Source of the DNA: Roseiarcus sp035606915
Lineage (GTDB): Bacteria > Pseudomonadota > Alphaproteobacteria > Rhizobiales > Beijerinckiaceae
Length of the DNA: 64,000 nucleotides
NCBI GenBank assembly: GCA_035606915.1
Contig: DATNDU010000013.1
Span: 1-64,000, forward strand
Direction of reading: 5' to 3'
Below the pieces are notes generated by a model. That model was not told where the DNA came from, searched no databases, and was given only the letters and a program-made list of their open reading frames with translations. The translations under genes were made by a program, and so were the position numbers. The stretch's first letter is position 1. Each line of letters opens with the position of its first letter. Below, one piece after another: positions 8,577 to 16,638 of this stretch.

Positions 8577-9467
8577 ATGCTCGCTGGCCGTCTCGGACTG
8601 GAAAAGGCGCGCATTCCCCATGCGGATCGGCACGGGTTGGTTTGGCTGGATCGTGGCCGGCTCGATGTCGAAGACGGGTGTCTGCGCTTCGTGACCGCCG
8701 GCGGCGATCTGGCGGCGGGCTCGTACCAGATTCCCCATCAGGCGGTTTCCATCGTGCTGCTGGGGCCGGGATCAAGCGTCACACACGACGCTTTGCGGTT
8801 GCTCGCCCGACATGGCTGCGCGCTGGCTGCGATCGGCGAAGGCGCGGTGCGATTCTATACGGCGCCGCCCTTGATGCCCGACACATCGCAGTTGGCTCGC
8901 GCGCAGGTGAAGCTGTGGGCCGACCCGGAAACCCGCATGGAGGTCGCACGCGCCATGTACGCCATTCGCTTCGGGGAAATCGTCCGCACCCGCGACATTG
9001 ACGTTTTGCGCGGACAGGAGGGCGCCCGCATCAAGCGCAGCTACCAATTGGCGGCGGAGCGTCATGGCGTCAACTGGCACGGGCGCAACTACGACCGGGA
9101 AAATCCCACCGCCGGCGACCTACCGAATCAGGCGCTCAACCACGCAGCGACGGCCATGCGTTCGGCGGCCTGCGTCGCCGTGGCGGCTGTTGGCGCGATC
9201 CCGCAACTTGGCTTTGTCCACGAAGATTCGGGTCAGGCCTTTCCTCTCGACATCGCCGATCTCTATCGCCACGATGTCGTGCTCGACATCGCTTTCGGCG
9301 CGGTCAAGGAAGTCGAAAAGGGCGGCGAGTCGATCGAGCGCGCGACCCGCCGGCGCGCGGCGATCCTCATGCGGCAGAAATCCGTCATTCCCAATATGAT
9401 CGACAGGATCAAATTGCTGCTTGGCGTCGAAAAGGAAGTTGCTCCGGGCGCGCAGGAGCAGGATTGA
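8577..9467 (+). CDS. cas1: CRISPR integrase Cas1 (type I-E)
   Basis: This 296-residue catalytic subunit of the Cas1-Cas2 spacer integrase has the I-E length. Metal-binding regions are visible as NYDRENPTAGDLPNQALNHA (Glu and downstream) and LGFVHEDSGQAFPLDIADLY (His and Asp). The start at 8577 follows a clear GGAGGAAAA Shine-Dalgarno; the frame is open far upstream only as a shadow of cas6e. The stop overlaps the cas2 start in TGATG. Confidence 0.95.
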   Translation: MLAGRLGLEKARIPHADRHGLVWLDRGRLDVEDGCLRFVTAGGDLAAGSYQIPHQAVSIVLLGPGSSVTHDALRLLARHGCALAAIGEGAVRFYTAPPLMPDTSQLARAQVKLWADPETRMEVARAMYAIRFGEIVRTRDIDVLRGQEGARIKRSYQLAAERHGVNWHGRNYDRENPTAGDLPNQALNHAATAMRSAACVAVAAVGAIPQLGFVHEDSGQAFPLDIADLYRHDVVLDIAFGAVKEVEKGGESIERATRRRAAILMRQKSVIPNMIDRIKLLLGVEKEVAPGAQEQD

Positions 9468-9796
9468 TGCCCATGGTCGTCGTTATCACGCGCGACGTCG
9501 AGCCGCGTTACCGAGGCTTTCTCGCATCGGCCATGCTGGAATTAGCGGCCGGCGTCTATGCTCAACCGCGCATGAGCGCGGGCGTTCGCACGCGCATCTG
9601 GGCTGTGTTGTCCGATTGGCATTCGACCTTGGGGCGAGGCGCGATAGTCATGACTTGGGCCGAGACGGCAGCAAACGGTGGCCTCGGTCTGGTGACACTT
9701 GGGGAGCCCGCGAAGGAAATCGTCGCCCATGACGCCATGCTTTTAGTTCGCCGCCCACTTGCCGTACGCCATCCGCTTGCGCCGAAAGCCGGCTGA
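9467..9796 (+). CDS. cas2: CRISPR adaptation protein Cas2e
   Basis: This 109-residue structural dimer partner of Cas1 belongs to the I-E type. Motifs are MVVVITRDVEPRYRGFLAS, MSAGVRTRIWAVL and the GRGAIVMTW strand. It starts in TGATG overlap with cas1 (ATG 9467; a second ATG at 9473 is equally good). It ends 58 bases before the first repeat, so the CRISPR leader is very short or overlaps the end of the gene. Confidence 0.93.
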   Translation: MPMVVVITRDVEPRYRGFLASAMLELAAGVYAQPRMSAGVRTRIWAVLSDWHSTLGRGAIVMTWAETAANGGLGLVTLGEPAKEIVAHDAMLLVRRPLAVRHPLAPKAG

Positions 9797-9854
9797 GAGT
9801 ATCGGCACGCTGTTTGATATCGTTCATCGGAAAATCAAGGACTTCGCAGTCAGA
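9797..9854 (+). promoter_or_regulatory. CRISPR leader region
   Basis: This short stretch between cas2 and the first repeat is less GC-rich than its surroundings, with TTTGATATCGTT and GGAAAATCAAGG. Its position next to cas2 and opposite the degenerate terminal repeat marks it as the leader end, where new spacers are added and from which the array would be transcribed rightwards. No confident -35/-10 pair or IHF site could be fixed by eye. Confidence 0.6.
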
Positions 9855-11041
9855 GGTTCCCCCGCACACGCGGGGATAGGCCCCGCGATATTTGGAGTTG
9901 GCGATCCGCCTCCAAGGTTCCCCCGCACACGCGGGGATAGGCCCCGATGACGCGACATGCAAGTGACCGTCACTATGGTTCCCCCGCACACGCGGGGATA
10001 GGCCCGGCGTCGCCGCCTCCATCGTCATCGAACCTCCGGTTCCCCCGCACACGCGGGGATAGGCCCTTCTGTTAGTCAATGCAGCAGGGTTCACGTCGGG
10101 TTCCCCCGCACACGCGGGGATAGGCCCATTAGACTCCCTCGCCAACGCGCCGTAGATTTGGTTCCCCCGCACACGCGGGGATAGGCCCGACCTCGACCTC
10201 ATCCACTCGGACCTCGCCAAGGTTCCCCCGCACACGCGGGGATAGGCCCTGAGACACCACCGGATGGTCAATCCAGTATCGGGTTCCCCCGCACACGCGG
10301 GGATAGGCCCTGCATGCGACCGCGACTCTCGACCCGCCGAGGGGTTCCCCCGCACACGCGGGGATAGGCCCAGCCGCCGCGACACCCAGGGCTCCTCGAC
10401 GAAGGTTCCCCCGCACACGCGGGGATAGGCCCTCGGGAAGTTAGGGGCGCCGAAGAAAAGATAAGGTTCCCCCGCACACGCGGGGATAGGCCCAGTACGC
10501 CCCCAAATACGCGGCGCGCCTGACGGGTTCCCCCGCACACGCGGGGATAGGCCCCATCCGATGCCAGAGCGACCAGGAGCCACGCCGGTTCCCCCGCACA
10601 CGCGGGGATAGGCCCCAGGGCGAGTCGCTGCGGCTGACGATACCGACGGTTCCCCCGCACACGCGGGGATAGGCCCGTTGCGCACATTGGTGATGCCCGG
10701 ATCGGATTGGTTCCCCGCACACGCGGGGATAGGCCCCCCCTCGCCGAGCTCAACAAGGCCGCCTTCGCGGTTCCCCCGCACACGCGGGGATAGGCCCCCG
10801 GCCGATTGGATCGAGGCGTTCCTGACCAAGGTTCCCCCGCACACGCGGGGATAGGCCCACCCAAGCCAGACCGACATGTTCAGCGGCCCGGGTTCCCCCG
10901 CACACGCGGGGATAGGCCCGACATTATTATCCGCGTCGGCGAGGCCCTATGGGTTCCCCCGCACACGCGGGGATAGGCCCAGCGCGCCGTCGACAATGCC
11001 GGCCGCGCAGAGGGTTCCCCCGCACACGCGGGGCGAGGCCG
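9855..11041 (+). CRISPR. Type I-E CRISPR array, 20 repeats and 19 spacers
   Basis: The repeat unit is 29 bases, beginning GGTTCCCCCGCACACG and ending GGGATAGGCCC. It forms a CCCCGC/GCGGGG stem with an ACAC loop, the normal I-E hairpin. Repeats start at 9855 and every 61 bases to 10648, then at 10709, 10769, 10830, 10891, 10952 and 11013. All spacers are 32 bases. The repeat at 10709 lacks one C of the C5 run (28 bases). The last repeat (11013) ends GGGCGAGGCCG instead of GGGATAGGCCC, as expected for the oldest, leader-distal repeat. All other repeats look identical, suggesting a maintained array. No two spacers look alike. Confidence 0.97.
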
Positions 11042-11129
11042 ACGAACTCGTCCCAGTTGCGACCGATCTGCGCAATTGAGCGTTGCCCGCCGTTTTCGGG
11101 GAAGCCGCCGCAACGAGCGTTGGCTTGGC

Positions 11130-11876
11130 CTATGCCGGCAGGACGACGACCTTCGTATTGACCGGCGTTCGCGAATAGAGGTCGATCATGTCCTGACTTA
11201 GGAGGCCGGTGCAACCGCTCGTAATGTTGGACCCGATCGTCTCGGGGTCGCTGGTGCTGTAGATCGTGTAGAGCGTGTATTTACCATTCTGGTAGAGATA
11301 GAGCGTGCGCGCGCCGAGCGGATTGTCGAGGCCTCCCGGCATGCCGGCGGCATACTTGCCCGCCTCTGGCTGGCGCTGGATCATCTCCTTGGGCGGCGTC
11401 CAGACGGGCCATTCGGCTTTGCGCCCGACATAAGCGTCACCGCTCCACAAGAACCCTTGACGGCCGACATTGGCGCCGTAGCGGGTGGCGTTTCCGTCGC
11501 CCTCGATGCGGTAAACGTAGTAATTGTGGGGATCGATGATGATCGTGCCGACCGCTTCCTTGCTGTCGTAGCGCACCGTGCGGCGATAATATTTCGGATT
11601 GAGCTTGCTGACGTCGACCGCCGGGATCGGGAATTTCTCGTCGGGCTCCGGCCCGTAGAGCTTCTGCGCCTCAGCCAGACTCATGCCGTCGGTCGCACAA
11701 CCGGCAAGCCCCAGCGCGCCGAGACCGGCCGCGGCGCCGAATAGAAACGACCGGCGGTTGAGAAGCCCAAACCGAGCGGCCTCGCGTATCTCGCCGGCAT
11801 CGGCATTCCCAACGTCTACCCTCATGAATTTGGAGTTTTCCATGTCCCGTCGCCCAACCAGAGAATACACATCCAT
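11130..11876 (-). CDS. L,D-transpeptidase (YkuD) family protein with twin-arginine/lipoprotein-like signal
   Basis: The protein is 248 residues and probably exported: LNRRSFLFGAAAGLGALGLAGC combines a twin-arginine start, a hydrophobic core and a lipobox-like LAGC. The C-terminal part is a YkuD domain, with the cysteine motif SGCTGLLSQDMIDLYSRTP (Cys about 222) and a closing TKVVVLP strand. The usual His-Gly of the HG...SxGC(I/V)R signature is replaced by Tyr-Ser (IYSTSDPETIG), and the Arg after the Cys is missing. It may belong to a divergent YkuD subgroup that crosslinks peptidoglycan, or be catalytically altered. The start could also be the internal Met at residue 12. It is convergent with the CRISPR array. 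Confidence 0.85.
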   Translation of the reverse strand: MDVYSLVGRRDMENSKFMRVDVGNADAGEIREAARFGLLNRRSFLFGAAAGLGALGLAGCATDGMSLAEAQKLYGPEPDEKFPIPAVDVSKLNPKYYRRTVRYDSKEAVGTIIIDPHNYYVYRIEGDGNATRYGANVGRQGFLWSGDAYVGRKAEWPVWTPPKEMIQRQPEAGKYAAGMPGGLDNPLGARTLYLYQNGKYTLYTIYSTSDPETIGSNITSGCTGLLSQDMIDLYSRTPVNTKVVVLPA

Positions 11877-12118
11877 ACCACCGCCGACCTAAGATTGCCC
11901 TTACACGGGCGCGATCGGCGAGCCGCAGCCTTCGCTTTGCGCGACTGCTAAGCGCAAAAATCGCCAAAGTCCAAGCGATCTCGAAATCTAAATTGGCGCT
12001 GGGGTCCGGCGCTCCTGCCGCGTAGGCTGCTTCAAATCGCATCGGCGGCGCCCGGATTCGTTGATCGCCATACCCAAGAAAAGGGCCGATTGTCGTCTCG
12101 AAAAAGGAGCTGACGACC

Positions 12119-13123
12119 ATGAGTTCACCAACGACGATGCGCGCCGCGTTGCTCGAAACCGCCGGCGCCGACTTCCGCCTCGCCGCCATTGCGCGGCCCG
12201 CCGCGGGGCCCGGCGAGGCGCTGGTGCGCATCGCGGCGAGCGGCGTCAATCCGCTCGACCTCAAGATCCACGCCGGCGAGGCCGAGCATGCGCGCCAGCG
12301 GCTGCCGGCGATTCTCGGGCTGGACTTGGCCGGCGTCGTCGAGGCGGTCGGGCCGGGCGTGTCGCGGTTCCGGCCCGGCGACGAAGTCTACGCCATGGCC
12401 GGCGGCGTCGGCGGCCATCCCGGCTCGCTGGCCGAATATGCGGTGGTGAGCGCAGATTTGCTGGCGATCAAGCCGGCCAATTTCACCATGCGGGAGGCCG
12501 CGACCGTGCCGCTGGTGTTCATCACCGCATGGGAAGGGTTGGTTGACCGCGCCGGCGTGCGGGCGGGGCAGACCGTGTTCGTAATTGGCGGCGCCGGCGG
12601 CGTCGGGCAGATGGCGATCCAGATCGCTCGGGCGCGCGGGGCCGCGGTTTTCGCCAGCGGATCGGCGTCGAGCCAGGACGCCATCGAGCGTCTTGGCGCG
12701 CGATTCGTCGATCGCCAGACGCCGGTCGCCGAAATCGTCGCGCGGCAAACCGCCGGGCGCGGCTTCGACCTCGTGTATGACACCGCCGGCGGCCAAGCGC
12801 TGGACGACGCCTTCAACGCCGTGCGCCGCTTCGGCCATGTGGTCAGCAGCCTCGGCTGGGGCGTTCACGCGCTGGCCCCGCTGTCGTTCCGGGCGGCGAG
12901 CTATTCCGGCGTATTCACGTTGTTGCCGCTGCTGACCGGCGAAGGCCGCGCCCGCCACGGTGAAATCCTCGCCGAAGCGACGCGAATGGCCGAAGGTGGC
13001 CTGCTGCTGACGAAACTCGACCCGCGCCGCTACACACTGGAAACGGTGTGCGACGCCTATCGTGCGCTCAAGGGCGGCGGCGGCAAGATCGTGGTCGACG
13101 TGAACCCGGCGACGCCCGCTTAA
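12119..13123 (+). CDS. Zinc-independent MDR/quinone oxidoreductase-like NADP-dependent dehydrogenase
   Basis: The 334-residue protein has the full medium-chain dehydrogenase/reductase layout. The N-terminal GroES-like domain contains SGVNPLDLKIHAG and GLDLAGVVEAVG, and the Rossmann motif GGAGGVGQMAIQIA lies at about 158-171. No structural-zinc cysteine cluster is visible, so it belongs with quinone oxidoreductase-like enzymes. These reduce quinones or enones with NADPH; the substrate cannot be read from sequence. A Shine-Dalgarno-like AAGGAGC sits about ten bases before the ATG. It stands alone, divergent from the YkuD gene across 242 bases that hold no recognisable gene. Confidence 0.9.
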   Translation: MSSPTTMRAALLETAGADFRLAAIARPAAGPGEALVRIAASGVNPLDLKIHAGEAEHARQRLPAILGLDLAGVVEAVGPGVSRFRPGDEVYAMAGGVGGHPGSLAEYAVVSADLLAIKPANFTMREAATVPLVFITAWEGLVDRAGVRAGQTVFVIGGAGGVGQMAIQIARARGAAVFASGSASSQDAIERLGARFVDRQTPVAEIVARQTAGRGFDLVYDTAGGQALDDAFNAVRRFGHVVSSLGWGVHALAPLSFRAASYSGVFTLLPLLTGEGRARHGEILAEATRMAEGGLLLTKLDPRRYTLETVCDAYRALKGGGGKIVVDVNPATPA

Positions 13124-13205
13124 GGGCTAGTACTCGGTCGCGTCTCCCAAAATGAGAAGCTGGAACTCCGATTGAATTTTCAACATATGTCGTGCAATAT
13201 ATCGA

Positions 13206-13529
13206 ATGTCAGATCGAAGACAAGCAGGAATGCTGACATTGGGCGATTTGTCGATTTCGGCCGCGCAGTGCCGAATGGCGCGCGCGGCAATGGGCATGAG
13301 TGCGGATGATCTTGCGGTTAAGGCGAGCGTTTCGCGCGCCACGCTTTCCGATTTCGAGTCCGGCAAGCGTTCGCCGCATCCGCGCACGCTTGCGGCGCTG
13401 CGCGCCGCGCTTGAAGCCGCTGGCGTCGAATTCATCGCCGAAAACGGCGGCGGCGCCGGCGTGCGGCTGCGCAAAGCCGCCCCGCCGGCTTTGTCTGTCG
13501 AGGAGCTGAACGCCAGCAACGACGAATAG
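13206..13529 (+). CDS. XRE-family helix-turn-helix regulator
   Basis: The 107-residue protein is essentially one HTH_3 domain: AQCRMARAAMGMSADDLA, then VSRATLSDFESGKRSPHPRT as the recognition helix region, then LAALRAALEAAGVEFI. Such one-domain Xre proteins with the 'AGVEFIAENGGGAGVRL' tail are common in alphaproteobacteria, often as stand-alone regulators. The upstream 80 bases are unusually AT-rich (CATATG...CAATATATCG) and probably hold its promoter. A start at the Met at 13230 is possible. Its target is unknown. Confidence 0.85.
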   Translation: MSDRRQAGMLTLGDLSISAAQCRMARAAMGMSADDLAVKASVSRATLSDFESGKRSPHPRTLAALRAALEAAGVEFIAENGGGAGVRLRKAAPPALSVEELNASNDE

Positions 13530-13596
13530 CGTTCAAATGAGTTTGGCGAGCGTTGCGAATAGTGCGAATATGGCTGCGCACACGCGGGAGGAGTCG

Positions 13597-13731
13597 ATGG
13601 CCAAGGGTCAGATCAAAGGCAACAAGGAAGTCAAAAAGCCGAAGGCCGAAAAGCCCAAGGGCGAGGCGTCCGCTTACAAGCGCTCGCAAGGCAAAGGCGG
13701 CCAAACCGTGAGCGTTCCCGGGAAAAAGTGA
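13597..13731 (+). CDS. Small lysine-rich protein (44 aa)
   Basis: The short, very basic protein starts MAKGQIKGNKEVKKPKAEKP and ends SVPGKK. An excellent GGGAGGAG Shine-Dalgarno lies before the ATG at 13597, which favours this start over the longer in-frame extension to 13537. I recall similar 40-50-residue Lys/Pro-rich proteins of unknown function in many proteobacteria. A nucleic-acid-binding role is only a guess from charge. Confidence 0.7.
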   Translation: MAKGQIKGNKEVKKPKAEKPKGEASAYKRSQGKGGQTVSVPGKK

Positions 13732-13924
13732 ACGTTTCCGACGTTTCGGGCAGCGCTGGACGTCGGGGCTATCGTTGACGCCCGGCGCAAACGCTCGCCC
13801 AGCGGCGTCTAAGCGAAAATGGGCATAGGCGTCACAGGCTTTCCCGACTAGACGCGTTTTGACCCCTGCGTCTGCGCGGGCGGCCGCTTGCCGCTTTGGC
13901 GGTCTGCGATTATCCAAGACCTGG

Positions 13925-16528
13925 ATGCACGCGCATTGGGTCATTGAAAGCAAGTTCGCCCCGCCGAGGGTTCATCCGCATCAGATCGAGCGCACCTCGG
14001 TCCTCAAGCGGTTGACAGCGGCGGATGTCGACGCTGTTGTCGTCCACGCCCCGGCCGGATTCGGCAAGAGCACGCTGCTGGCGCAATGGGCGCGGGCGTT
14101 GGCGCGCTCCGGCGTCGATGTGGCGTGGCTCAATCTCGACGAGGACGACCGCTACCCCGAGCAATTGGCCGCCTATGTCGCGGCGGCCGTGCGGCGCGCG
14201 CTCGGCGAGGCCGGGCCGCCGGGCCTGGGGAGCGGCCTTTCGCCGGCCGGCGAGTTGCTGGCGCTGGTCGGCGAAGCCGCCCGGCGCGGCAGGCGGATTT
14301 GGCTTGTGCTCGAAGATTATCATCGCGCCGAATGCGAAGACCTCGACGGCTTGCTGCGCGGCTTTCTCGAACGGGCGCCGCCCTGGATCCGCGCCGCGAT
14401 CTCCAGCCGGTCGATGCCCAGGCTCGGCGTCGCGCGGCTGAAGGCGCAGGGGCGGGCGGTCGTGCTGACCGAGCGCGATCTGCGCTTCGACGCCGGCGAG
14501 ACGCGGCTATTTTTCGACGCCGCGCTGCCGGTGGGCGCGGCGGAATGGACGCGCTTCGTCGAGCGGGCGGAGGGCTGGCCTGTGGCGTTGCAGTTCGCGC
14601 GCATGTGGCTGGCCGACGGCGGCGACGTCGCAGCCCTGGGCGCCGCCTCCGAGACCAGCGATCTCGGCGCCTATCTCTCCGACCAGGTGTTCTCGGCGCT
14701 GCGCCCGGAAGCGCGCGATTTCCTGCTGCGCACCAGCCTGCTCGAAGACATTTCGCCCGAAATCGCCGAGGCGCTCGGCGTAGTGGGCGCCGACCGCATC
14801 GCGCGCGCCATCGCCGGCTCGGCGCTGCCGGTGACGCTGGTCTCGCACGAGCCGCTGCGGCTGCGCTGCCATCATCTATTGCGCGATTTTCTGCTGGCGC
14901 GGGCGCGCGCCGAGGGCCTCGACATCGCGGCGCTGCATCGGCGGGCGGCGCGCTGGTTCGCCGAGGCCGGCGTGCTGGCCTCCGCCGTCCGCCACGCGCT
15001 GGCCGGCGGCGACCCCGCGCACGCCGCTGCGCTGCTGGAGCGGGCTGGCGGCTGGCGGCTGATCTATACCGGCCAGGGCCAGTTGCGGGCGATCCTGCGC
15101 ACGGTCCATGCGGCGTTGCCGGAGGCGGCTGGCTTTCCCCGGCTGGCGCTCGGCGCCGCCATCCTGGCGGCCAAAAGCGCCGATCTCGCGGCGGCCCAGA
15201 GCCTGTTTCGCGCCGTGGTGCGTGGGCAAACCGATGCGGGCGCCGTCGCCGACGACTTCCGCCTCATCGACGCGCTCATCCGCCTTTATTGCGACGAGCC
15301 GCTGGAGCCGGCCTCGCTCGATGCGCTGGCGCAGATGGGGCGGCGCATGCCGGCGCACGATCCGATCGGCACGGCGCTGACCAGCAATCTGCTGGCCTAT
15401 TTCCTGTTGCAATCGGGCGCCTACATCCCCGCCAAGCGCTACGCCGCCCGCGCCATTGCGCAGTTCCAGCAGGCGAAGGCGGCGTTCGGGGAAGCCCATC
15501 TTTACGCCCATCTCGGCGCGGCGGAACTGGCGCTCGGCAACCGCGCCGCGGCGGCGGCGGCCTATGGCGCGATGCGCGATCTCTGCCGCAGCGCGCTCGG
15601 GCCCGACAGCGATCTCGAAGCCATCGCCGGCGTGCTGGAGGCGGAGGTGCGCTACGAGGCGGACGAGCGCGGGCTCGCCCGCGAACTGCTCGGCGCCGGC
15701 CTCTCCCGCATCGAGCAGGCCGACGGCTGGTTCGACGTGTTCGCCGCCGGCTACGTGACCGCGGCGCGACTCGACGGCGTCGAATTCGGCCCCGCCGCCG
15801 CCTTCGAGGCGCTGGAGCGCGGTCGCCAGACGGCGCGCGACCGCGACATGCGCCGGCTGGCGCGGCTGCTGGCGGAGGAGACCATCCGCACGGCGACGCT
15901 CGCCGGCGACGTCGAACGGGCGTCTGACGAATGCCGCCAGCTTGGCCTTGCGCTGACGCCGGCCGACGATCTGCCGGAGCCGGTCTCGGCGCTGCGCGGC
16001 GACGGACCGGCGCTGCTGCTCGCCAGGCTTTGCCTGGTCGCCGGCGACAGCGGCTCGGCCAGCGGCTTCCTGGCTATCGCCGAGAGACAGATGCAGCGGC
16101 GCGGCGCGCCGTTCACGCGCCGCATCACCGCCCGGCTGCTGGCGGCGGCGCTGAAGCGCGCGCAGACGCCGCAAGCCGCCGCCGAGACGGCGGCGACGGC
16201 GGCGCGGCTGGCCTCGACCGACCGCTTCCTGCGCACGCTCCAGGATGAGGGCGCGATGCTGCGCGATCTGTTGCCCAAAGACGAGGCGTTTGCCGGCGCA
16301 CGCCGCCGCGAGGCGCCGGCGCAGCCGGGCGTCGTCGCGCTGTCGCCGCGCGAGCGCCAGATTCTGGCGCTGCTCGCCAGCGGCCTCAGCAACAAGGAGA
16401 TCGCGCGCTCGATCGCGCTCGACCCGAATACCGTCAAATATCACCTGAAGCGGCTGTTTGCGAAGCTGTCGGTGGAGCGGCGCGGCCGCGCCGTGCTGCG
16501 CGCGCGCCAATATGGCCTCATAAGCTGA
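13925..16528 (+). CDS. MalT-like LuxR-family transcriptional activator
   Basis: The 867-residue STAND-type regulator has an N-terminal NTPase with Walker A APAGFGKST near residue 45, the MalT-like WLNLDEDDRYPEQLAAYV and DDY-like LEDYHRAEC segments, and a long central TPR-like helical region. A LuxR HTH lies at about 805-860 (LSPRERQILALLASGLSNKE and DPNTVKYHLKRLF). The ATG at 13925 begins MHAHWVIESKFAPPRVHP, the normal start of this family; a TTG 66 bases upstream is the alternative. It lies 110 bases upstream of hyuB on the same strand, so control of the hydantoinase/transport operon is a reasonable inference. Confidence 0.9.
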   Translation: MHAHWVIESKFAPPRVHPHQIERTSVLKRLTAADVDAVVVHAPAGFGKSTLLAQWARALARSGVDVAWLNLDEDDRYPEQLAAYVAAAVRRALGEAGPPGLGSGLSPAGELLALVGEAARRGRRIWLVLEDYHRAECEDLDGLLRGFLERAPPWIRAAISSRSMPRLGVARLKAQGRAVVLTERDLRFDAGETRLFFDAALPVGAAEWTRFVERAEGWPVALQFARMWLADGGDVAALGAASETSDLGAYLSDQVFSALRPEARDFLLRTSLLEDISPEIAEALGVVGADRIARAIAGSALPVTLVSHEPLRLRCHHLLRDFLLARARAEGLDIAALHRRAARWFAEAGVLASAVRHALAGGDPAHAAALLERAGGWRLIYTGQGQLRAILRTVHAALPEAAGFPRLALGAAILAAKSADLAAAQSLFRAVVRGQTDAGAVADDFRLIDALIRLYCDEPLEPASLDALAQMGRRMPAHDPIGTALTSNLLAYFLLQSGAYIPAKRYAARAIAQFQQAKAAFGEAHLYAHLGAAELALGNRAAAAAAYGAMRDLCRSALGPDSDLEAIAGVLEAEVRYEADERGLARELLGAGLSRIEQADGWFDVFAAGYVTAARLDGVEFGPAAAFEALERGRQTARDRDMRRLARLLAEETIRTATLAGDVERASDECRQLGLALTPADDLPEPVSALRGDGPALLLARLCLVAGDSGSASGFLAIAERQMQRRGAPFTRRITARLLAAALKRAQTPQAAAETAATAARLASTDRFLRTLQDEGAMLRDLLPKDEAFAGARRREAPAQPGVVALSPRERQILALLASGLSNKEIARSIALDPNTVKYHLKRLFAKLSVERRGRAVLRARQYGLIS

Positions 16529-16535
16529 GCCGTCC

Positions 16536-16551
16536 CTACCCATTCGGGTAG
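16536..16551 (+). promoter_or_regulatory. Short inverted repeat between the LuxR regulator and hyuB
   Basis: The arms CTACCC and GGGTAG match perfectly around a four-base ATTC loop, eight bases after the regulator stop and about 90 bases before the hyuB start. No T-run follows, so a factor-independent terminator is unlikely. It may be an operator for the upstream LuxR-type regulator. Confidence 0.35.
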
Positions 16552-16638
16552 CGCCTACAGGCCGCGCCTACCTTTCGCGATCGTTGTCAGCCTGCGTTCC
16601 GTGGTGTGTGTTGGCGCGGCGAACCGACGGGACCGCCG

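Noticed and set aside
9648..10877. 409-residue minus-strand ORF (and shorter relatives at 10268-10864, 10129-10416) made of recurring AYPRVCGGT / GLSPRVRGN / PIPACAGEP units
   Set aside because: These are translations of the CRISPR repeat in three frames across the array. The 61-base period rotates the frame, giving a false repeat protein often seen in databases.
12061..12546. Plus-strand Arg-rich ORF overlapping the MDR gene start
   Set aside because: Out-of-frame shadow of the dehydrogenase.
14876..16543. 555-residue minus-strand ORF antisense to the MalT-like regulator
   Set aside because: Low-complexity Arg/Ala composition; the other strand encodes a full regulator with Walker A and LuxR HTH.
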